Positions 27,459 through 36,500 of a DNA stretch of 64,000 nt are shown piece by piece; the first letter of the stretch is position 1, and each line of letters opens with the position of its first letter. The stretch comes from Microtetraspora fusca (GTDB taxonomy: Bacteria > Actinomycetota > Actinomycetes > Streptosporangiales > Streptosporangiaceae), in contig NZ_BBYK01000038.1 of the NCBI RefSeq assembly GCF_001570365.1, forward strand, positions 232,787 through 296,786, given 5' to 3'. The position numbers and the translations under genes were made by a program. The notes under the pieces are model-generated. The model worked only from the letters and a program-made list of their open reading frames with translations. It had not been told where the DNA came from and searched no databases.

Positions 27459-27901
27459 CGGCAGCCGTCCGAACCGTCGTCGGGGCGGAAGCACTCGATG
27501 GGTCCGCCGAAGTCGGCCGTGACGGTGAAGGCGAGGTCGGGCAGCAGCGGCACCACCTGTACGGCGCTGCCGGTGACCTCGACGCCGCGTTGGTCGCCGC
27601 GTTCCCAGGCGCGCGCCGTCGCGCCGCTCAGGATCTTGGGCCCGATGGCGCGTACGATCTGCTCGGCCTTCGCCTCGGCGGCGGCCTGCCAGTCACCGGA
27701 CGTCCCGGCGGCGCGGGCGATCCTGGCGCCTTCCCGCGCCGCGGCGTCGGCCACCTGGCGTCCGTGGAACCAGAGCGCGAGTTGCACGACGAGCAGCACC
27801 ACGGCCAGCACGATGGGCATGATCATGGCCAGCTCGATGACGGTCGCTCCGCGCTCGCCCCGGCGGCGGGCTCGGCGCCCTCCGCCCGCGCGGTGTGTCA
27901 C
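27455..27901 (-). CDS. tadE: TadE family pseudopilin
   Basis: 148 residues; GTG start overlapping the Flp-like pilin stop by 4 bp. Basic N-terminus ending RRRGERGATVIELAMIMPIV: TadE-type motif with the conserved Glu and a single transmembrane helix, then FHGRQVADAAAREGARIARAAG. The C-terminal domain carries cysteines near the end (ECFRPDDGSDGC). Predicted minor pilin of the Tad machine. Confidence 0.88.
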   Translation of the reverse strand: MTHRAGGGRRARRRGERGATVIELAMIMPIVLAVVLLVVQLALWFHGRQVADAAAREGARIARAAGTSGDWQAAAEAKAEQIVRAIGPKILSGATARAWERGDQRGVEVTGSAVQVVPLLPDLAFTVTADFGGPIECFRPDDGSDGCR

Positions 27902-28152
27902 TGATCGCCTCCGGTGAAGACGCCTCCCCCGTCACCGCCGCCACCACCACCGCCGCCGCCACCGCCGAAGTTGGAGGTGATGTCGGCCTCCCTCTGGGAG
28001 ACGAGGTTCTTGATGAGGGTGGCCAGGCCGAGGGCGACCCCGGCGATGATCGCCGTGATGATCACCCATTCGACGGCCGAGGCCCCCTTGCTCGGCGCGT
28101 TACGGGCCCGGTCGATCCGCACGTGCAGCATCGCGATCAAATAGGTGAGCAT
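27898..28152 (-). CDS. Flp/type IVb pilin-like protein with polyglycine tail
   Basis: 84 residues. A short basic leader precedes GASAVEWVIITAIIAG, the G-x4-E start of a type IVb pilin, and one hydrophobic helix. After SQREADITSNF come eleven consecutive glycines and GDGGGVFTGGDQ. Its ATG abuts the stop of tadC (TAGATG). It is the best candidate for the structural pilin. No TadV-type prepilin peptidase gene is in the window. A second start, ATG at residue 8, is possible. Confidence 0.75.
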   Translation of the reverse strand: MLTYLIAMLHVRIDRARNAPSKGASAVEWVIITAIIAGVALGLATLIKNLVSQREADITSNFGGGGGGGGGGGDGGGVFTGGDQ

Positions 28153-29091
28153 CTACGCCCCCAACATCTTCATGGCCGCCGGAAAACTGAGAAAGATCAC
28201 GAAACCGGCGCACAGCAGGAGCTGGGCCACCAGCATCGACTGGGATCGCTCCCCCGCCTTGCCCTCGACCTCCGCGAGCTCCCGCCGCCGCAGGGTGGCG
28301 GCGCGCGCGCTCAGCGAGGAGCGGACCTTGGCGCCGTCGTCGGCGACCAGGCCGAGCGCCGCCGACAGGTCGCGCAGCTCGTCCACGTTGATCTCGTCGC
28401 CGAGCCGTCCGAGCGCCTGCCACGGCGTGATGCCGACGATGCGGGCGTTCCCGAGCGCCTCGCGGATGCGCTCCATCGCCCAGTTGGCGCCCGCGCCCGA
28501 CGTCCCGTCCGGGCTGCCGACGGCGACCGCCATCATCAGCGCCTCCGGTACGCCGCGCCCGCCCGCGAGGTTCATCGCGACGAGGTCGAGGAACGCGCCG
28601 ACCGCGTGCCGGAAGTCTCGGCGGCGTACCGCGGCGTCCCGGCGCATCTGCAGGTCGGGCAGGAGGAAGAAGACCGCGGAGGCGGCCAGCGCGGACCAGA
28701 GCGGGATGCTCAGTGACAGGCCCCACCCCATCAGCGCGAGCCAGCCCACGAGGAGCGGGAACACCAGGAGCCCGGCCGCCGCGAGCAGGACCTTCGTCGC
28801 GAGGAAGCCCTCGAAGGACTTGCCGAGCAGCGCCAGGTCGGCCCGGATGGAGCGCGCCTCCCACCCCCTGGCGGCGTAGAGGCGGGCGAGACGCAGGCCG
28901 AGGTCGCGGCGGAACGCGCTGACGTGCTCGTCCGGCGCGATGAGCGGCGCCTTGGGCAGCTCCGCGCCCGCCTGCGCCGCGTCCAGGGCCGTCAGCCGGG
29001 CGAACAGCCCGGGCCGGGGCGGGAACAGCGCCCGGAAGAGCAGGAAGAGCCCCAGGCCGAGTACGGCTCCCGCCAGCGCGGGCTCGGTCAT
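28153..29091 (-). CDS. tadC: TadC, type II/IV secretion F-family inner-membrane protein
   Basis: 312 residues with hydrophobic segments near 8-24, 100-140 and 285-305 and the GspF-type cytoplasmic helical domain (FLDLVAMNLAGGRGVPEALM). Together with TadB it forms the membrane platform of the Tad pilus. Overlaps tadB by 4 bp (ATGA). Confidence 0.88.
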   Translation of the reverse strand: MTEPALAGAVLGLGLFLLFRALFPPRPGLFARLTALDAAQAGAELPKAPLIAPDEHVSAFRRDLGLRLARLYAARGWEARSIRADLALLGKSFEGFLATKVLLAAAGLLVFPLLVGWLALMGWGLSLSIPLWSALAASAVFFLLPDLQMRRDAAVRRRDFRHAVGAFLDLVAMNLAGGRGVPEALMMAVAVGSPDGTSGAGANWAMERIREALGNARIVGITPWQALGRLGDEINVDELRDLSAALGLVADDGAKVRSSLSARAATLRRRELAEVEGKAGERSQSMLVAQLLLCAGFVIFLSFPAAMKMLGA

Positions 29092-30041
29092 CGCACGCCT
29101 CCCGTCCGGAGCGGACGGCCGCCCCTACCGTCCCCCGGCTCATCCGCGTCGCGTCCGCCCTCGCGCGGCTCGCCGCCCGGGCCCGACGTGTACGGCGCGA
29201 GGATCCGGCCGGGCTTGTCGAAGCGGGCCAGTCGGCGCATCCACGCGAACCCGGCGCCGAACAGCCCCGCCACCACGACGAGGACGGCCTGGCCGAGCAG
29301 GGTGCCGTACTCCGCGACGTACGAGCGGTTGAAGACCACCAGCGCGGCGGCGAAGGCGAGCGCCGTGCCCACCACGATCTGCACGCTCTTGCGGGTGGAG
29401 CGGCGCTCGGCCTCGACGCGCCGCCGCATGTCGAGCTCCTCGCGGGCGGACACGGCGAGCGCGGACAGCACGTCGCGCAGGCCGGGGCCGCGCAGCCGCG
29501 AGTTGAGGATCAGCGCCGCGACGACGAGGTCGGCGGAGGGGTCGTCGAGCTCGTCCGCGAACATCCGCAGCGCGTCGGCCAGCGGCATGCGCGAGTGCAG
29601 CCGATCGACGAGGGCGAGCAGGTGGGGCCGGAGCATGGGCGCGGCCGCCCGGATCGAGGAGGGGATGGCCTGTTCGAGCCCTGCCGCGCCGGCGATGGTG
29701 TCGCGCAGCGACTCGGTCCAGGCGGCCAGGCCTTCGAGGCGCCGCATGGCGGCCCGCTCCTCGGCCGCGCCGCCGGTCAGGCCGCGCCAGGCGAGGACGA
29801 GCAGCACGGCGCCCACGCCCATGACCGGCCATCCCGTCACCAGCAGGACGACGACTCCGGTGATCACGCCGACGGCGGTGCGGGTGGAGAGGGTCCTGAG
29901 CAGCTCGCGGCGGGCCGCCTTCCGATCCGGCGCGGAGGGCCGGGGGCGCATGCCGTACAGGGCGAGGACGAGGAGGAACAGGCCGCCGCCGGTCAGCGCC
30001 CCGGCCAGCAGCACCAGTGGATCGAGCAGCCCGGCGGGCAT
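29088..30041 (-). CDS. tadB: TadB, type II/IV secretion F-family inner-membrane protein
   Basis: 317 residues from ATG 30039-30041, which shares one base with the tadA stop (TGATG). Helices about 8-30, 55-85 and 240-275 surround a GspF domain (LEGLAAWTESLRDTIAGAAGLEQAI). The C-terminal 35 residues are polar and Gly/Arg-rich. Partner of TadC in the pilus platform. Confidence 0.88.
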   Translation of the reverse strand: MPAGLLDPLVLLAGALTGGGLFLLVLALYGMRPRPSAPDRKAARRELLRTLSTRTAVGVITGVVVLLVTGWPVMGVGAVLLVLAWRGLTGGAAEERAAMRRLEGLAAWTESLRDTIAGAAGLEQAIPSSIRAAAPMLRPHLLALVDRLHSRMPLADALRMFADELDDPSADLVVAALILNSRLRGPGLRDVLSALAVSAREELDMRRRVEAERRSTRKSVQIVVGTALAFAAALVVFNRSYVAEYGTLLGQAVLVVVAGLFGAGFAWMRRLARFDKPGRILAPYTSGPGGEPREGGRDADEPGDGRGGRPLRTGGVR

Positions 30042-31360
30042 CAGCGCCACACCTCCCGCGTGGGGTCGTAGCCGTGCGCCGCCAGCTCGTCGAGGCAGGA
30101 GATCGGGGCGTGCGGGACGACGCGGTCGCCGGCGGCGGTGAACACCTCCGAGGACAGCACCCGCCCGTCGCAGCCGGTGACCTCGCGGACGCTGGAGACG
30201 AAGCGCCGCAGCGTTCCGCCGCGGTGGTAGTCGTTGCGCTTCTCGATGAAGACGACGAAGTCGATCGCGCCCGCGATCAGCATGTGGGTCGCCTCGATGG
30301 GGAGCCGCTCCTCCGCCTGGAGCGCGTACGTCGCGATGCGGTTGAAGACCTCCATCGAGGAGTTGGCGTGGATCGTGGAGAGCGAGCCGTCGTTGCCCTG
30401 GGTCATCGCGTTGAGCATGGTGACGATCTCGTCGCCGAGGACCTCGCCGACGATGACGCGCGAGGGGTTCATGCGCAGGGACCGCCGTACCAGCTCGGCC
30501 ATGGTGATCTCGCCCTGGCCCTCCGAGTTGGGCAGGCGCTGCTCGAACGCGACCACGTTGGGGTGGAGTTCGGGGAACTGGTCGAGGCCGAGTTCCAGCG
30601 CGCGCTCGACGGTGATGAGCCGCTCGCCCGACGGGATCTCGTTGGCGAGCGCCCGCAGCAGGGTCGTCTTCCCCGCGTTCGTCGAACCGGCGATCATGAT
30701 GTTCTTGCGCGCGGCGACGGCGGCGGCGAGGAACCGGCCCAGCTCGGGGGCGAGGGTGCCGTTGCCCACCAGGTCGCTGAGGAACACCTTGCCGAGCCGG
30801 GCGCGGCGGATCGACACGGCGGGCCGCACGGTGACGTCCATGACGGCCGACAGGCGGGACCCGTCCGGCAGGCGCAGGTCGAGCTGCGGGTTCGCGGTGT
30901 CGAACGGCCGGGACGACAGGCCCGAGTACGCCGCGAGGATCTGGATGAGCTCGATCAGCTCCTCGTCGGAGTCGGCGACGGGCTCGTGCGCGACCTCCTG
31001 GCCGTCGGCGTAGCTCACGAACACCCGGTCGCAGCCGTTGATGTCGATGTTCTCGACCTCGGGGTCGTCGAGGAACGGCTGGAGGCGGCCGACGCCGAAC
31101 AGCGCGGCGTGGATGCCCGCGGCGAGGGCCTCCTCCTCTTCCGCGGTGGGCGGGGTGCGGCCGACGCCGATCTCGCCCCTGGCGTACTCCTCCAGGACCT
31201 GGGCGATCAGGGCGCGGGCGAACTGCCGCTCGTCCTCGCCGGTCATCGGGGGGATGCCGCTCGCCTGGTCCAGCCGCCGCTGGTGGGCGAGCCGGTCGCC
31301 GACCTCCTGGCGGAAGCGCTTCACCAGCGCGTGGTCGACGCCGCCCCGTTGCCCGCTCAT
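30041..31360 (-). CDS. tadA: TadA/CpaF pilus assembly ATPase
   Basis: 439 residues. Secretion-type ATPase with N1 domain, Walker A GSTNAGKTT (about residues 227-235), Asp box and Walker B region (NPSRVIVGEVLGDE), and His box TIHANSS. It drives pilin polymerisation as a hexamer on the cytoplasmic side. ATG start overlapping the tadZ stop by 4 bp. Confidence 0.95.
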   Translation of the reverse strand: MSGQRGGVDHALVKRFRQEVGDRLAHQRRLDQASGIPPMTGEDERQFARALIAQVLEEYARGEIGVGRTPPTAEEEEALAAGIHAALFGVGRLQPFLDDPEVENIDINGCDRVFVSYADGQEVAHEPVADSDEELIELIQILAAYSGLSSRPFDTANPQLDLRLPDGSRLSAVMDVTVRPAVSIRRARLGKVFLSDLVGNGTLAPELGRFLAAAVAARKNIMIAGSTNAGKTTLLRALANEIPSGERLITVERALELGLDQFPELHPNVVAFEQRLPNSEGQGEITMAELVRRSLRMNPSRVIVGEVLGDEIVTMLNAMTQGNDGSLSTIHANSSMEVFNRIATYALQAEERLPIEATHMLIAGAIDFVVFIEKRNDYHRGGTLRRFVSSVREVTGCDGRVLSSEVFTAAGDRVVPHAPISCLDELAAHGYDPTREVWR

Positions 31361-32142
31361 CGGCCCGCTCCGCCGCGAGCCGCCCCGCTGCGGTCCGGCC
31401 GCCCGGCCGGCTCACGCGGGGACAGCAGCGCGGCCAGCCGTCCGGCGAGCTCGCGCGCGGTGCGGATCAGCAGGCTGCGGTCGAGCCGCCCGCCCCACTG
31501 GCCGCGCAGCAGCTCGGCGCCCTTGGGGTCGTACGCGAGGCCGGCCACGAACGCGACGTCCCACGGCGCGACGATGCGCCGGACCTCCTCGATCGAGGCG
31601 CGGTACGACCGGGGGTCGGCGATCACGACCACGACGGGCCGCCCGTCCAGCAGGGCGAGCCGCTCGCGCAGGTGGGCGACGTGGTCGAGGCTCGGCCGGG
31701 TGAAGAGCACGACCTGGGCCGCCTCGGCGACGAAGTCGCCCATCTCAGGATGCCCGCCGAGGCGCCCGCAGTCGGCCAGCACGTCGGCGTGCGGCAGCGC
31801 GGCCAGGGACCGGCCGAGCGGCCCCCACAGCCAGGTGAGGCCCCCGGCCTGCTCGCCGTGGGTCAGGCCGGTGAGGACGTCCAGGCCGCCGACGAGCTTC
31901 TGCGTGTGTTCGTGGATCTGCTCGGCGTGCAGGCCACGCCGGGCCACCGCGCCGAGGCTGAGCAGGCCGCGTGCCGGGTTCAGCACGCCGCCGTCCTCGG
32001 CGGGCAGCCGGTAGGCGAGGTCGCCGCCGGCCGGGTCGCACTCGGCCAGCAGCACCGGGCGCGGCCAGACCGCCCCGAGGGCGGTCGCCGCGGTCGTCAC
32101 CCCGGGCGCCCCCTTGTCGGCGGCGAGGACGATGAGGGCCAC
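31357..32142 (-). CDS. TadZ/CpaE-like ParA-type ATPase
   Basis: 261 residues, GTG start. ParA/MinD-like fold beginning ALIVLAADKGAPGVTTAA, a deviant Walker A that lacks the canonical lysine pair; Asp in AECDPAGGDL fits the switch region. C-terminal tail is Arg/Gly/Pro-rich. TadZ/CpaE proteins localise the Tad machine. One base separates it from the CpaB-like gene. Confidence 0.8.
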   Translation of the reverse strand: MALIVLAADKGAPGVTTAATALGAVWPRPVLLAECDPAGGDLAYRLPAEDGGVLNPARGLLSLGAVARRGLHAEQIHEHTQKLVGGLDVLTGLTHGEQAGGLTWLWGPLGRSLAALPHADVLADCGRLGGHPEMGDFVAEAAQVVLFTRPSLDHVAHLRERLALLDGRPVVVVIADPRSYRASIEEVRRIVAPWDVAFVAGLAYDPKGAELLRGQWGGRLDRSLLIRTARELAGRLAALLSPREPAGRPDRSGAARGGAGR

Positions 32143-32143
32143 G

Positions 32144-32830
32144 TCACCCGGCTCCCGGCAGCACGGCCAGCGCGATCTCCCCGCTGGAGGCGTACGCGGC
32201 GACGGCGGGCGAGATGGACGCGTCGACCACGATCGAGACCAGCCCGCCGCCCGACCTCCCGGGCGCGCCGATGCTGTGGACGCGGGCGGCGGGCGCGAGC
32301 ACCCGCTGCTCGGCCGACCCCTTGCCGCTCGCCGGGACGTAGATCACCTGGACGACGTCGCCCTTGCCCATGCCGACCGGCGCCTGGCCGGCCCTGAGCG
32401 ACAGGCCCACGATGGCCTTGCCCGGGCCGAGCTCCCCGCTCGACCGGGTGAGCATGGGGTTGGTCAGCAGCGTGCCGGGGAGCAGGGTGACGGCGGCGTA
32501 GGTCTTCTCGACCTCGCCGCGGTAGCGCCAGGGGACGTAGTCGATGCCGGTGTCGGCGATCTCAACCTCCTTCATGGCGGAGGCCGGGATGAGCTGCCCC
32601 GCGCCGACCCGCTGCACGACGCCCACGGCGGAGACGCGGTCGCCGCTGCGCAGGACGAGCAACGTGGTGGCCAGTGCCCCGCCGAGGATGAGGAGGACGG
32701 CCAGCGCGGCGAGCGCGGGCTTGCGCTCGCGCGGTGGGACAGGGAGCCCCCGCGAGGCCGGTCCGGACAGCCCGGGACGCTCGTTCGCCGGTACGCGTCC
32801 GTCGGAGGCGGGCTTGTCGCTGATCCTCAT
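32144..32830 (-). CDS. SAF-domain protein, CpaB/RcpC-like, first gene of the Tad operon
   Basis: 228 residues. Cytoplasmic polar N-terminus of 36 residues, one transmembrane helix (PALAALAVLLILGGALATTLL), then a SAF domain (VQRVGAGQLIPASAMKEVEI, LLPGTLLTNPML) and a C-terminal beta-rich part. In Gram-negative Tad systems the relative (CpaB/RcpC) links pilus and envelope. The long noncoding region upstream must carry the operon promoter. Confidence 0.85.
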   Translation of the reverse strand: MRISDKPASDGRVPANERPGLSGPASRGLPVPPRERKPALAALAVLLILGGALATTLLVLRSGDRVSAVGVVQRVGAGQLIPASAMKEVEIADTGIDYVPWRYRGEVEKTYAAVTLLPGTLLTNPMLTRSSGELGPGKAIVGLSLRAGQAPVGMGKGDVVQVIYVPASGKGSAEQRVLAPAARVHSIGAPGRSGGGLVSIVVDASISPAVAAYASSGEIALAVLPGAG

Positions 32831-33564
32831 GGGTGGGGGACTCCCAAGGACGATCGCTTCCGTTACTGAAATGAGGGCCGGATTAACGGTCGCGCCTTCA
32901 TCCGCAGTATTGGTCAGTTCGAATTACAGAATTGACACTATTATGGACACCCACGCGCTGCCGTGTGGCCGGAAACCGGCCTTCCATGCTTATCCGTTAG
33001 GAATACCGGTGTCAATGCCGACCTGATCGATGCTTGTTTACCATTAACACTTTCCTGTGGTTGAATTTCGTGATAAGAAGCACTCTGTCCGCATTGATCA
33101 CATTGGTCCCGCCGACCCGTGCGCCCCTCGGCCGTACGGCGGGGAAGGCCGCCCGGCGTTTCCCGGGAACCGGGAGATATCCGGGGGCGGCCCCGCTAGC
33201 TTGTCCTCGGCCGGGCCCTTTCGCGCGACGCCGCCTCGGAGGGACGCTCCCCGGGAAAGGGTTCCGTGGCCGGTTCCAGGGCGCCGCCCGCTCGCCGCGT
33301 CCGGGATACCGCCGCCGGTCCCCGTACGAGTTCCCGGCATGACGACGTCCCCGGGGTTCTTCGCACCGGAATTCCCGGCATGGATACCCGCGGAGGTCCC
33401 CCGATCGGGTCGGGATGCCGAGAACGGGTTCCGGCCGGAGGCGTCCCCGGCGGAGATGTCCGGCCGACCCGGGCGACGCGGCCGGCCACGCCACAGGTAA
33501 CGCCACGAGTCACGCGACGGCGGACCGCCCTCCCCCCGTGAGGGCGGCCCTTGGGAGTCTGGGT
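32831..33564. other. 734-bp noncoding region between Tad operon and T7SS locus
   Basis: No supportable gene. The left 240 bp (32860-33100) are AT-rich for this genome and should hold the Tad promoter; on the minus strand TTGACA at about 33016-33011 is followed 17 bases later by TAAGCA. The right part is very GC-rich, with TTCCCGGCATG repeated at 33331 and 33372. Small frames here lack ribosome-binding sites and normal codon bias. Confidence 0.6.
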
Positions 33565-36500
33565 ATGCGGATCATGCTCACCGTGGTGGCCGAGCACGGC
33601 CATCGCGACGTGCTGGTCGAGGGTGACGAGTCCACCACGGTCGGCGCGCTGGCCGCCGCGCTCGCCGGCCCGGCCCGCCCGTCCAACGTCGTACGGCTGC
33701 CGCCCGCCAGAGCGCCGTACGACCTGGACCGGGGACGGCGCCGCCGGGCGGAGGGCCCGAAACTGTGGGTGGACGGGCGGCCCCTCGACCCCGGCGCCCG
33801 GGTATTCGGGCTGATCCGCGACGGCGACCTCGTCGCGCTCGACGGCGTCGCGGCCGCGGCGACGATGGCCGAGGAGCCGGACGGCGTGATCGAGCTGCGG
33901 GTGGCCGGCGGCCCCGGAGCGGGGTCCGTCCACCGGCTCGGCCCCGGCCTGCACACCCTGGGATCCGACCCGGGGTGCGCGATCGCCGTGCCGGACCCCG
34001 CGCTGCCTCCGCACGCCGCGACGATCCGGGTCGCGCCGGACGGGGTCTCCGTCGAGCCGGCGCACCCCGCCGCCCGGCTGGAGCTGGACGGCCGGCCGGT
34101 ACGCGAGGCGACCCCATGGGCCGCCCGCCGTACGCCGCCGAGCGCCGCCGAGGCGTCCGGCAGGAGCGCCCGGCGCGCCGCACGACGCCACGCCAGGAAG
34201 GCTCGCCGAGCCGGCGAGGCGACCCGGGCCGGGAGGGCCCGGGGAGCCGACGCGGCGGGGCGCGCCGGGCATGACGACGCGGGCCGGGGAGCCGCCCGGG
34301 ACGTGCGCCGGGTCCTGCTGTCCTGCGGCGTCTCGGTGTTCTCCGTCGGCCCGGTGGAGCCGCCGGACGCCCACCTGGACGCGCTGCCCGACGGCGGGCT
34401 GGCCTACAACCGGCCGCCCCGGCTGCGCGCCCCGGAGCGGCGGGCGCGCCTGGAGGTGCCCACCGAGCCCAAGCGGGCCGAGGGCGTCCGGCTCCACTTG
34501 CTCGCCGCGCTGCTGCCCGCGGTGTTCGGCGTGGGCATGGCCGTGGCGTTCCACAACGTGTACTTCCTGCTGATCGCGCTGATGAGCCCATTGATCATGT
34601 TCGGCCAGTGGGCGAGCGACCGCAGGCACGGCAGGAAGAAGCACCGCCAGGCCGTCAGGGCGTACCGCGAGCGGCTCGCGGCGTTCGAGGCCGAGGTGGC
34701 GGAGGCGCGCGAGGAGGACGAGGCGGCCCGCGGGGCGGCCGCGCCGGACCCGGCCGAGATCCTGCTGACCGCGACCGGGCCGCGCCGCCGCCTCTGGGAG
34801 CGGCGGCTGCACGACCCGGACAGCCTGCGGCTCCGCGTCGGGCTGGCCGACCTCCCCGCGGACATCGCGTACGCGCCCGAGCGTGGAGCGCCCGCCGACG
34901 CCGAGCTGCCGGAGCCGCCGCTCGCGCGGCACGTGCCGGTCGCCCTCGCGATGCGCAGGCTCGGCGTGGCGGGCGTGACCGGTCCGCGGGAGGCGGCCAT
35001 GGGCTCCGCCCGCTGGCTGGTCGGGCAGGCGGCGGCCCTGCACAGCCCCAGGGACCTGGCCGTCGTCGTGCTCTCCGCGCACGCCGACGCCGCCGAGCAG
35101 TGGGGCTGGGTCCGCTGGCTGCCGCACTGCGCGGCCGAGGGGGGAGCCGCCGGGGCCGCCTCCCTCGTCTCCGGCTCGGTCGCCCTCGTCGGCGCGGACC
35201 CGGAGGCCGCCGCGCGCAGGGTCGCCGACCTCGCGGCGCTCATCGGCGAGCGGCTCGATCCGGCCGAGTCCGCTCCGTCCGGCACCGGCCCGGGTCCGTT
35301 CGGCGGGTCGCTGTCCGGGGGGCCGTCGGGCTGGGGCGACCTCGGCCGCGTGGGGAGCACCCGGCCGGAGGAGGCGGCCGAGCCGGCGTTCGCGGCGTAC
35401 GACGAGCGGCCCTGCGACGTGCTGGTCGTCCTCGACGGCGCGCAGGTGCTGCGCGGCCTGCCGGGGATGCCGCAGGTGCTCAGACAGGGCCCGCGCGCCG
35501 GGGTGTACACCGTCGCGATCGACGACGACGAACGGCTGCTCCCAGAGGAGTGCGCCACGGTCGTGTCCTGCGACCCGGACGGGTCGGTACGGCTCCGCGG
35601 CGGCGGGCTGGACGCGATCGGGACGATCCGGGCCGACCAGGTGTCGGCGTCGTGGGCCGAACGGCTGGGCCGCGCGCTGGCCCCCCTGCGCGACGTGAGC
35701 AGGGACGACCAGGCGTCGGCGCTCCCCGAGTCGGTACGGCTCCTCGACCTGGTCGCCGCCGAAGGCATCGCGCGGCGGTGGGGGCGCTCCACCCGCGCCG
35801 TCGTCGGCGTCGGCCCGGACGGGCCGTTCGAGATCGACATCAGCAGGGACGGCCCGCACGCCCTGATCGCCGGGACCACGGGCGCGGGCAAGTCCGAGCT
35901 GCTGCAGACGCTGATCTGCTCGCTGGCCGCGGCGAACCGGCCCGACGAGATGACGTTCGTGCTCATCGACTACAAGGGCGGCGCCGCCTTCAAGGAGTGC
36001 GTACGGCTGCCGCACACGGTCGGGATGGTGACCGACCTGGACGGCCACCTCACCCAGCGGGCGCTGGCGTCGCTCGCGGCCGAGATCCGGCGCAGGGAGC
36101 GGCTGCTCCTGGCCGCCGGGGCCAAGGACATCGAGGACTACCAGTCGGCGCGGGAGTCCCGGCAGGCGGGGAAGTCCGTGCGCGAGCTGCCGCCGCTGCC
36201 CCGGCTGGTGCTGGTCATCGACGAGTTCGCCGCGATGGTGTCCGAGCTGCCCGACTTCATGGACGGCCTGGTCGACATCGCGCGGCGCGGCCGTTCGCTC
36301 GGCATCCACCTGGTCCTCGCCACCCAGCGTCCCGGCGGCGTGGTCACCGCGGACATCCAGGCCAACACGTCGCTGCGCATCGCGCTGCGGGTGACCGACG
36401 CCATGGAGTCCGCCGACGTGATCGACACCCCCGACGCGGCGCGCATCTCCAAGTCGACTCCCGGGCGCTGCTACGTGCGTTCCGGCTCCGGCCAGCCCGT

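Noticed and set aside
33034-33342. A 102-codon frame starting MFTINTFLWLNFVI in the Tad/T7SS gap
   Set aside because: Starts in AT-rich noncoding DNA without a ribosome-binding site and continues as Arg/Pro-rich shadow.
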